From Pseudomonas sp. PDM04 (lineage in GTDB: Bacteria; Pseudomonadota; Gammaproteobacteria; Pseudomonadales; Pseudomonadaceae), in contig NZ_JACVAI010000001.1 of assembly GCF_014851765.1 (NCBI RefSeq), positions 248,001 through 312,000 on the forward strand: a stretch of 64,000 nucleotides of DNA, given 5' to 3'. The notes beneath the pieces were generated by a model, which was given only the letters and a program-made list of their open reading frames with translations, was not told the DNA's origin and searched no databases. Position numbers and translations under genes: made by a program. Of the stretch, positions 57,135-64,000 are shown piece after piece (positions within the stretch are counted from its first letter, which is position 1; every line of letters starts with the position of its first letter).

Positions 57135-57989
57135 TCAGCCGTCAAGTTCGGAGAAACCTGTCAGGAAGTGCGGGCCGATGTAACGCTCGGGCAACTCGAA
57201 CTCGTCGCGGTACTCGACCTGCACCAGGTACAAGCCAAATGGATGCGCCGTCACCCCGCCGGAGCGGCGAATACGGCTCTCCAGCACCTCTTTCATCCAC
57301 TCCACCGGACGCTCGCCAGCACCGATGGTCATCAGTACGCCCGCGATATTGCGCACCATGTGATGCAGGAAAGCGTTGGCACGAATGTCCAGCACAATCA
57401 TCTTGCCATGCTGGGTAACCCGCAGATGATGCAGCTGCTTGATCGGCGATTTGGCCTGGCACTGCCCGGCGCGGAAGGCGCTGAAATCGTGGGTGCCAAC
57501 CAGGTACTGCGCCGCCTCGGCCATGCGCTCGACATCGAGCGGACGATGATTCCAGGTGATTTCCTCGTTCAAGTGTGCCGGGCGGATCTGATCGTTGTAG
57601 ATCACATAGCGGTAGCGCCGGGCGATGGCCTTGAACCGGGCATGGAAATGCGCCGGCATGACTTTGGCCCAGGTGACGCTGACGTCATGGGGCAAGTTGA
57701 TGTTGGCGCCCATGACCCACGCCTTCATCGACCGCTCGACCTGCGTGTCGAAATGCACCACCTGGCCGCACGCATGCACGCCCGCATCGGTACGCCCGGC
57801 GCACAGCAGCGACACCGGCGAGTTGGCGACCTTGGACAGGGCCGTTTCCAGGGTTTCCTGAACGGTGAGCACACCGGAAGCCTGACGCTGCCAGCCACGA
57901 AAGCGCGAGCCCTTGTACTCAACGCCCAGGGCGACGCGAAAAAAGCCCTCGGCTGCCATTTCGGCGGCCGGGTTATCTATATTTGCCAA
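57135..57989 (-). CDS. truA: tRNA pseudouridine(38-40) synthase
   Basis: A 284-residue enzyme that modifies uridines 38-40 in the anticodon arm. The catalytic Asp is in CAGRTDAGVHA; other motifs are RRYRYVIYN and FLHHMVRNIAGVL. The start is uncertain: TTG 57989 (LANIDNPAAEMAAEGF) is taken from family length, but ATG 57959 also works. Upstream frame codons cross a REP sequence and are not coding. Confidence 0.93.
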   Translation of the reverse strand: MANIDNPAAEMAAEGFFRVALGVEYKGSRFRGWQRQASGVLTVQETLETALSKVANSPVSLLCAGRTDAGVHACGQVVHFDTQVERSMKAWVMGANINLPHDVSVTWAKVMPAHFHARFKAIARRYRYVIYNDQIRPAHLNEEITWNHRPLDVERMAEAAQYLVGTHDFSAFRAGQCQAKSPIKQLHHLRVTQHGKMIVLDIRANAFLHHMVRNIAGVLMTIGAGERPVEWMKEVLESRIRRSGGVTAHPFGLYLVQVEYRDEFELPERYIGPHFLTGFSELDG

Positions 57990-58090
57990 GAGGTGAAGCC
58001 TGCTGATGTTCGCAAAGGCGGGCATTATAAGGCGGTCGGAGCGGGATACCAGCGACGTTTGATGCGCTGCCGACGTCGAACAGGCCCTCA

Positions 58091-58160
58091 TCGCGAGCAG
58101 GCTCGCTCCCACATTGGATCTGGCACCGCCGACTCTTTGTGGGAGCGAGCCCGCTCGCGA
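58091..58160. repeat. REP pair (REPIN-like)
   Basis: Two oppositely oriented copies of a REP sequence, TCGCGAGCAGGCTCGCTCCC and its inverse with one change, 24 bp apart, between fimV and truA. Such pairs are mobilised by RAYT transposases in Pseudomonas. Confidence 0.85.
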
Positions 58161-58195
58161 TAGCCATTCAAATATCACCACCAACCAACACATAC

Positions 58196-58221
58196 AAAAA
58201 CGGCAGCCTCATGGGCTGCCG
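58196..58221 (-). terminator. Terminator after fimV
   Basis: Stem CGGCAGCC/GGCTGCCG with a 5-nt loop, followed on the minus strand by TTTTTG. Confidence 0.88.
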
Positions 58222-58245
58222 CTTTGCTTATGCCTGAATGATCAC

Positions 58246-60924
58246 TCAAGCCAGACGCGAAAGCATTTCCTTGGCCTCGCTTTTCTGGCCATCGCTGCCT
58301 TCGGTCACCACCTCGTTGAGAATGTCCCGGGCGCCGTCGGCATCCCCCATGTCGATATAGGCCTGGGCCAGATCGAGCTTGGTGGCGACTTCGTCGGTGC
58401 CGGAGAGGAAATCGAACTCCGGCTCGTCCGCTGCGGACGCCAGGGCGTCCTCTTCGCTGAAGGTGGGCTCGCTGATGCTCTGGGACAGGCGATCCAGCTC
58501 GGCATTGACGTCATCCAGCTCGGCCGAGAAGGCGTCCGGAGCGTCCATCTCATCGGCCAGCGACAGGTCGAAATCAGACGGCAGCTCCAGATCATCCGGC
58601 ATTTGCGCGGTGACCGGCACCTCTGCGGCCGGCAGATCCTTGACGTCGTCGTCCAGGCTCAACAGGAAATCGTCTTCGGCCAGCGTGGCCGGTGAAGGCT
58701 CGGCGCCGAGGTCCATGTCCAGATCGAAGTCCGACAGGTCATCGAGGCTTTCCTTGATTTCGGTCTGCTGCTGCAACACCGACTCAAAGCTCAGGTCATC
58801 GTCCGCCGGAAATTCTTCGAGCTCATCCAGGACGCCCGTCTCGGCTTCTGGCGCGACGAGCGGCGCGGCCACAACCGGTGTGTCCAGATCATCCAGGCTC
58901 AGGTCGAACGCGCTGTCGAAGTCGGCGTCGTCCAGCGCCGGCGCTGGCGCCTCCGGCTCGTCCAGCAACAGGTCCTTGACGTACTGCGCATCCAGTTCGG
59001 CGGCGACCGCAGCCGCCGCGAGGCCGCCGGCAGCGACCACTGCCATGGCCGGGAAGCGGCTTTTCAGCTCTTCGACACGGGCGAAGTTCTCGCCGTTGGC
59101 CACCAGCTGACGCTCCTGACCGACGAATGCATCGCGGTCGCCCTGCTGGCCGTAGACTTCCATCAGTTTCAGGCGCAAATCACTGCGCTGGGGTTCCTGC
59201 TTGATCCCGTCTTCCAGCAACGCGGCAGCCTGGTTCAGGCGGCCAGCGGCGATGTGCGACTGCGCCTTGCTCAGCACGTCATCATCGCGCTCGGCGGTCG
59301 GCTCGACCAGGAACGAGGCGATGGGCGGCGTCACCACTTCCGGCACGATCACGGGCGCAGGCGTCGGAGCGGGTGCGGGTGCCGGCTTGGGCGCTGCAGC
59401 TGGCGCTGGCGCTGGGGCTGGGGCTGGGGCGGTAGCAAGATTGACGCTCGGCGCGGGTACTTCAAGGCCTTCGAAGCTGCTGTCCGGCAAATCATGATCG
59501 AAAGACAATGACTGCTCTTCGGCCAGGGCACGCGCCATGCGCAAGTGTTTTTCGGCCTCCTGCTGGGCCTTGCGGCGACGAGCCAGCAACAGCAGCAACA
59601 GCGCCAGAACCACCGCACCACCACCGATCAGGCCCAACAGCACCGGATTGGTCAGCAGGTCGTTGAAGGCCTGCTCGTCAGATGCGGCAGGCTTCGACTC
59701 GGCAGGCGCTTCAGCCGGGGCTGGCGCTGCTTCGGTGGCGGCTGGTGGGGTCGGGGTTGCCGGTGCGGCCGGCGCAGGCGTCAGCTCGGCGGAAATCACC
59801 GGTGCCGTCGCGATCGCGCCGGCCGGGGCCACAGCAGGCGCCGGCTCTGGAGTGCCGCTCGCCGCCCCCTCCGCTTCCAGCTTGGCCAACTGGTTGTTCT
59901 TGAGTTCGATCAGGCGCTGCAACTTGTCCATCTGACTCTGCAGATCGCTGATACGGCTTTTCAGTTCGGCATTGTCACGTCGGGTCGTGTCCAGGCTTTC
60001 CTGGGTGACCGCCAGCTTGTTGCCGATAGCCTTGGCATCGCCTGCGGGGCCTTTGCCACGCGCCTTGCCGGACTCAGCCGACACCAGGCTCAGATTGTCC
60101 TTTCCCGCTTGCGCAGGGGCGGCATCACTGCGACCGCGATTGGTCGCATCGAGCTGCTGCTGGCCGGTGCCGGGCTTGGCCACATAACGGCGACCCTGGC
60201 GCCAGGCGGCGTTCTGCGCGGCGACTTCTGCAACGGCCTTCGGTTGCGCCAGGCTGGTGCTCTGGGCCTGATCCGGCAGGCGCAGGACCTGACCGGTTTT
60301 CAGCAGGTTGATGTTGCCATTGATGAACGCATCCGGATTCAGCGCCTGGATGGCCAGCATGGTTTGCTGGATCGACCCGCCATTACGCGCCTTCGCGGCG
60401 ATTTCCCACAGGGTATCCCGTGGCGTGGTGGTGTATTCGGCAGGTTTGCTGGCGCCGGTGACGGGCGCCGTGACGGACTGGACGGGTGCAGGCTGCGCAG
60501 CCGCGTCGGCGGCTTGCGGCGAGAATTTGGACGGATCGAGCAGGACGCTGTAGTCGCGCAGCAGGCGACCGTTGGGCCACATCACCTGAACCAGGAATTT
60601 CACCATCGGCTCGGACAGCGGCTTGCTGGACGTCACACGCAGGACGCTCCGACCACCGGCGTTGATCACCGGGGTGAAGCTCAAGTCATTAAGCAGCGCC
60701 TGGCGGTCGACACCGGCCTTGGCGAACTCTTCCGGCGACGCCAGGCTCGGCACCACTTCGGCGGCGGTGAGCTCCTTGACGTCGAGCAGCTCGATTTCCG
60801 CCACCAGCGGCTGGTTCGGCGACGACTTCAGGGTCAACTCCCCGAGCCCGAGCGCATGCGCCATACCGGAGGACAGCGCCGAGGCGGCCGCTATTGCTAA
60901 CACCAGTTTGCGAACTTGAACCAT
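58246..60924 (-). CDS. fimV: Polar hub protein FimV
   Basis: An 892-residue inner-membrane protein that organises the cell pole, type IV pili and twitching. Signal peptide (about 1-24), FimV N-terminal domain (ALGLGELTLKSSPNQPLVAE), a LysM domain (about 160-215, TPRDTLWEIAAKARNGGSIQ), a coiled coil (about 300-345), a TM helix (about 425-447, LLGLIGGGAVVLALLLLLLA), then a long acidic Ala/Pro-rich cytoplasmic part. The C-terminal TPR-like FimV domain is TKLDLAQAYIDMGDADGARD (about 840-860). Confidence 0.95.
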   Translation of the reverse strand: MVQVRKLVLAIAAASALSSGMAHALGLGELTLKSSPNQPLVAEIELLDVKELTAAEVVPSLASPEEFAKAGVDRQALLNDLSFTPVINAGGRSVLRVTSSKPLSEPMVKFLVQVMWPNGRLLRDYSVLLDPSKFSPQAADAAAQPAPVQSVTAPVTGASKPAEYTTTPRDTLWEIAAKARNGGSIQQTMLAIQALNPDAFINGNINLLKTGQVLRLPDQAQSTSLAQPKAVAEVAAQNAAWRQGRRYVAKPGTGQQQLDATNRGRSDAAPAQAGKDNLSLVSAESGKARGKGPAGDAKAIGNKLAVTQESLDTTRRDNAELKSRISDLQSQMDKLQRLIELKNNQLAKLEAEGAASGTPEPAPAVAPAGAIATAPVISAELTPAPAAPATPTPPAATEAAPAPAEAPAESKPAASDEQAFNDLLTNPVLLGLIGGGAVVLALLLLLLARRRKAQQEAEKHLRMARALAEEQSLSFDHDLPDSSFEGLEVPAPSVNLATAPAPAPAPAPAAAPKPAPAPAPTPAPVIVPEVVTPPIASFLVEPTAERDDDVLSKAQSHIAAGRLNQAAALLEDGIKQEPQRSDLRLKLMEVYGQQGDRDAFVGQERQLVANGENFARVEELKSRFPAMAVVAAGGLAAAAVAAELDAQYVKDLLLDEPEAPAPALDDADFDSAFDLSLDDLDTPVVAAPLVAPEAETGVLDELEEFPADDDLSFESVLQQQTEIKESLDDLSDFDLDMDLGAEPSPATLAEDDFLLSLDDDVKDLPAAEVPVTAQMPDDLELPSDFDLSLADEMDAPDAFSAELDDVNAELDRLSQSISEPTFSEEDALASAADEPEFDFLSGTDEVATKLDLAQAYIDMGDADGARDILNEVVTEGSDGQKSEAKEMLSRLA

Positions 60925-61132
60925 AGCCTCATCCTTTGTCTGAACATTCCTCGGCCAGCGAGAAGGTGTTGATTGTCGCTGCCGTAAGGCATTGCGCGCG
61001 GCGGCGAAGGGTCGTCGCGCGCGATCATTTCTTTCATGCCCCGGAAAGCCCCGCAGGGTGGCTCGCCTTCAGCAATCCGGCCTGGCAAGGTGCCCGACTG
61101 GAATCAATATGCAAATTGTGGCCAAGTATCTT

Positions 61133-62143
61133 TTACAGCAGGTCTTTTATCAACAATTCAGCCACCTGCACAGCATTGAGCGCCGCGCCCTTGCGTACGT
61201 TATCTGACGTCAGCCACACATTAAGTTCCGACGGGTCGTCGATCCCGGCGCGAACCCGACCGACGTACACCACATCCTGCCCTACCGCGTCGCCGACCGG
61301 GGTCGGGTAATCGCCGGCTTCCACCCGCTCGATACCCGGCGCGTCGTCCAGCGCGGCATTGATGTTTACCAGGTGCACGGCACTTGCTGACTGCAGGGTC
61401 ACGCTAAAGCTATCGCCAAAAAACACCGGGGCTTGAATGCAAGTCGCGGAAATCTTCAATAAAGGCAAGGCCATGACCTGACGCAGCTCTCGCACCAGGC
61501 GTTTTTCCAGCAACGTATGCCCCTGCTCATCCGCCTTGCCGACTTGCGCCAGCAGGTTGAACGCCATCTGCCGATCGAAGAATTTCGGCTCCAGCGGGCG
61601 CATGTTCAGCAATTCGGCGGTTTGCCGGGCCAGTTCGCTGACCGCCTCGCGCCCCTGATCGGAAACCGCCAGGCCGGCCACCACGTGGACGCGTTGCAGG
61701 TCGAGCAGACCGAGCAACGGCGCCAGCACCACGGCCAAGGTCGTGGCCGACGGGCTCGGGCTGCTGACCTGGAACGGCTTTTTCAGCCCTGCCAGCACCT
61801 GGGCGTTGGCCTCCGGCACCACTGGCGGCGCCTGATCGGCCGGCAACGCGCCGGACAGGTCGATCAATGAGCAACCGGCGGCCGCAGCCCGCGCGGCAAA
61901 ACTCAGGGTGATTGCCGGTCCGGCAGCGAAAAACGCCAGCTGCACCTTGCTGAAGTCGAACTCATCGACCTCCCGCACCCGCACGTTGCGGCCGCGAAAC
62001 AACACCGAACTTCCGGCGGACTCGCTGCTGGCCAGCAGGTGCAGGTTGCCGATCGGAAAATCGCGCTCTTCGAGAATCTGTACCAGCGTTTCGCCGACAG
62101 TACCGGTGGCGCCGATCACGGCAATATCTAAGGTCTGGCTCAT
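61133..62143 (-). CDS. Aspartate-semialdehyde dehydrogenase-like protein lacking the catalytic Cys (Usg type)
   Basis: A 336-residue paralogue of Asd. The N-terminal GATGTVGETLVQIL NAD(P) motif is kept. In Asd proteins the catalytic Cys follows an SNP-NC segment; here the same place reads SSPSPSATTLAVV, so the Cys is missing and normal catalysis is unlikely. This matches the Usg protein found between asd and truA in many gammaproteobacteria. Started at ATG 62143. Function unknown. Confidence 0.85.
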   Translation of the reverse strand: MSQTLDIAVIGATGTVGETLVQILEERDFPIGNLHLLASSESAGSSVLFRGRNVRVREVDEFDFSKVQLAFFAAGPAITLSFAARAAAAGCSLIDLSGALPADQAPPVVPEANAQVLAGLKKPFQVSSPSPSATTLAVVLAPLLGLLDLQRVHVVAGLAVSDQGREAVSELARQTAELLNMRPLEPKFFDRQMAFNLLAQVGKADEQGHTLLEKRLVRELRQVMALPLLKISATCIQAPVFFGDSFSVTLQSASAVHLVNINAALDDAPGIERVEAGDYPTPVGDAVGQDVVYVGRVRAGIDDPSELNVWLTSDNVRKGAALNAVQVAELLIKDLL

Positions 62144-62226
62144 GGTGCTACCTCTGGCGAAACGGGGGGAGCGGCACTTTACCGGGTGGGTGGGGTGCAG
62201 GCAATTCATCGGCCATTACGGCGCCA

Positions 62227-62289
62227 TCGCGAGCAGGCTCGCTCCCACAAGGACATCACCAAACCGTGTGGGAGCGAGCCTGCTCGCGA
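62227..62289. repeat. REP pair (REPIN-like)
   Basis: Two perfectly inverse copies of TCGCGAGCAGGCTCGCTCCC (with CACA) separated by 17 bp, between asd and its paralogue. The same family as the pair at 58.1 kb. Confidence 0.88.
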
Positions 62290-62314
62290 CAGGGCCTGAA
62301 GGGCCGCGCAAAAG

Positions 62315-62346
62315 AAAAAACCCGCGCCTCCTTCAAGGCACGGGTT
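62315..62346 (-). terminator. Terminator after asd
   Basis: Stem CCCG-GCC/GGC-CGGG with one mismatch and an 8-nt loop, followed on the minus strand by TTTTTTC. Confidence 0.85.
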
Positions 62347-62365
62347 CTTTCATTGCATCAACCGA

Positions 62366-63478
62366 TCAACGCTCAAGCAGAATCCGCAGCATGCGACGCA
62401 GCGGCTCGGCCGCGCCCCACAACAGCTGGTCGCCGACAGTGAAGGCACCAAGGAACTGCGACCCCATGTTCAGCTTGCGCAGACGACCAACGGGGATGTT
62501 CAGGGTGCCGGTGACCTTGTTCGGGCTCAGCTCCTGAATGCTCGCATCGCGGTTGTTCGGCACCAGCTTGACCCATGGGTTGTGCTGGCTGATCAGCCCT
62601 TCGATGTCGGCCATCGGCACGTCTTTGTTCAACTTGATGGTCAGCGCCTGGCTGTGGCAGCGCATGGCGCCGATACGCACGCAGATGCCGTCCACCGGGA
62701 TCGGGCTCTTGAAGCGACCGAGGATCTTGTTGGTCTCGGCCTGGGCCTTCCATTCTTCGCGGCTCTGACCGTTCGGCAGTTCCTTGTCGATCCACGGAAT
62801 CAGGCTGCCGGCCAGCGGTACGCCGAAGTTTTCGGTCGGGTACGCGTCGCTGCGCATGGCTTCGGCGACACGACGGTCGATGTCGAGGATGGCACTGGCC
62901 GGATCGGCCAGCTGATCGGCGACGGAGGCGTGGGTTGCGCCCATCTGCTTGATCAGCTCACGCATGTTCTGCGCGCCGGCACCGGAGGCCGCCTGGTACG
63001 TCATGGCGCTCATCCACTCGACCAGACCCGCTTCGAACAGGCCGCCCAGGCCCATCAGCATCAGGCTGACGGTACAGTTGCCACCGATGTAGTTCTTGGT
63101 GCCCGCGTCGAGCTGCTGGTCGATGACCTTGCGGTTCACCGGGTCCAGCACGATCACCGCGTCATCCTGCATGCGCAGGCTGGAAGCGGCGTCGATCCAG
63201 TAGCCCTGCCAGCCGGCCTCGCGCAGTTTCGGGAAGACTTCGCTGGTGTAGTCGCCACCCTGGCAGGTCAGAATCACGTCGAGAGTTTTCAGCTCTTCAA
63301 TGCTGTAAGCGTCCTTGAGCGGAGCAATGTCCTTGCCCACGGACGGGCCTTGGCCACCGACATTGGAAGTGGTGAAAAACACCGGCTCGATAAGATCGAA
63401 ATCCTGCTCTTCCAGCATCCGCTGCATGAGCACGGAACCGACCATACCGCGCCAACCGATCAGACCTACACGTTTCAT
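62366..63478 (-). CDS. asd: Aspartate-semialdehyde dehydrogenase
   Basis: A 370-residue NADPH enzyme for lysine, threonine, methionine and diaminopimelate synthesis. NADP motif [14 protein letters not shown] (8-21), catalytic Cys135 in GGNCTVSLM, and His in [11 protein letters not shown] (here [11 protein letters not shown], about 265-275). Follows leuB by 68 bp. Confidence 0.97.
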   Translation of the reverse strand: MKRVGLIGWRGMVGSVLMQRMLEEQDFDLIEPVFFTTSNVGGQGPSVGKDIAPLKDAYSIEELKTLDVILTCQGGDYTSEVFPKLREAGWQGYWIDAASSLRMQDDAVIVLDPVNRKVIDQQLDAGTKNYIGGNCTVSLMLMGLGGLFEAGLVEWMSAMTYQAASGAGAQNMRELIKQMGATHASVADQLADPASAILDIDRRVAEAMRSDAYPTENFGVPLAGSLIPWIDKELPNGQSREEWKAQAETNKILGRFKSPIPVDGICVRIGAMRCHSQALTIKLNKDVPMADIEGLISQHNPWVKLVPNNRDASIQELSPNKVTGTLNIPVGRLRKLNMGSQFLGAFTVGDQLLWGAAEPLRRMLRILLER

Positions 63479-63546
63479 CGCAACTACACCTTCTTGAAAA
63501 GTGGGCCGCTGCTTCCGGGGGTGAAAGTGGCAGCGGGCCCGAGAGA

Positions 63547-64000
63547 TTACAGATTCCGCAGCGCGGCGACTACTGCGTCACCCATTTGCTGCGTACCGAC
63601 CTTGGTGCAACCGGTCGACCAGATGTCGCCGGTGCGCAAGCCCTGATCCAGCACCAGGCTCACGGCTTTCTCGATGGCATCGGCCGCGGCCGACTGGTTG
63701 AAGCTGTAACGCAGCATCATCGAGACCGACAGGATGGTCGCCAGCGGGTTGGCGATGCCCTGGCCGGCGATATCCGGCGCCGAACCGTGGCACGGCTCGT
63801 ACATGCCCTTGTTGTGGGTGTCCAGGGACGCCGACGGCAACATGCCGATGGAGCCGGTGAGCATCGAGGCCTGGTCGGACAGGATGTCGCCGAACATGTT
63901 GTCGGTGACGATCACGTCGAACTGCTTCGGCGCGCGCACCAGTTGCATGGCCGCATTGTCGACGTACATGTGGCTCAGCTCGACCTCGGGGTAATCCTTG
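63547..64000 (-). CDS. leuB: 3-isopropylmalate dehydrogenase, 5' part outside window
   Basis: The last 150 codons of a leucine-synthesis enzyme that oxidises 3-isopropylmalate. The visible part contains [20 protein letters not shown] with the metal-binding aspartates and [19 protein letters not shown], the NAD-binding loop. The start lies beyond the right edge. Confidence 0.96.
   Translation of the reverse strand, partial: KDYPEVELSHMYVDNAAMQLVRAPKQFDVIVTDNMFGDILSDQASMLTGSIGMLPSASLDTHNKGMYEPCHGSAPDIAGQGIANPLATILSVSMMLRYSFNQSAAADAIEKAVSLVLDQGLRTGDIWSTGCTKVGTQQMGDAVVAALRNL

Overview
The window is a piece of a Pseudomonas chromosome, most like the P. fluorescens group. The evidence is the gene order leuB-asd-(asd paralogue)-fimV-truA-trpF-accD-folC-cvpA-purF-metZ, the block thrS-infC-rpmI-rplT-pheST-ihfA-merR, an RsmE-type CsrA protein, a DUF1654-endA pair, and REP sequences typical of the genus. 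Base composition is GC-rich except in one block at about 9.7-21.9 kb.

Layout. 1-5.8 kb: an acyl-CoA dehydrogenase-like flavoprotein (cut by the left edge) divergent from a peptide-type ABC importer (two permeases, a Tat-exported binding protein) with an aldo/keto reductase. 5.8-9.6 kb: a LuxR-type regulator with two worn-down HD-GYP-like domains, a secreted alpha/beta hydrolase, a GAF-GGDEF diguanylate cyclase and a small protein. 9.7-21.96 kb: a genomic island ending at tRNA-Pro(GGG), bracketed by a 17-bp direct repeat. It holds a three-gene Shango-type anti-phage system (sngABC) and, facing it, an unrecognised four-gene membrane operon: a multi-pass coiled-coil protein, a vWA-like membrane-anchored protein, a MotA/TolQ/ExbB-like channel with a long coiled-coil tail, and a single-pass partner. 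That operon is the best candidate for an undescribed system. 22-29.4 kb: the translation and IHF block, all on the minus strand. 29.7-31.8 kb: small genes including a cold-shock protein and an I78 inhibitor-like lipoprotein. 31.8-38.8 kb: a ribose operon rbsBACRKD with a secreted nucleoside hydrolase, so extracellular nucleosides could feed ribose uptake and phosphorylation. 39-44.3 kb: a LexA-controlled DUF1654-endA pair, a SPOR lipoprotein, rsmE, a DUF2214 membrane protein, tRNA-Val and a PuuB-like oxidase. 44.3-48.3 kb: an iron-responsive cell-surface signalling unit (sigma factor, FecR, TonB receptor with STN domain) behind a Fur box. 48.5-48.9 kb: two tRNA-Asp and one tRNA-Val. 49.1-64 kb: an SDR gene, metZ, purF, cvpA, a SPOR protein, folC, accD, trpF, truA, fimV, an asd paralogue, asd and the end of leuB.

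All identifications come from reading the sequence; no database search was run. Starts were chosen from Shine-Dalgarno sequences and family length where possible.
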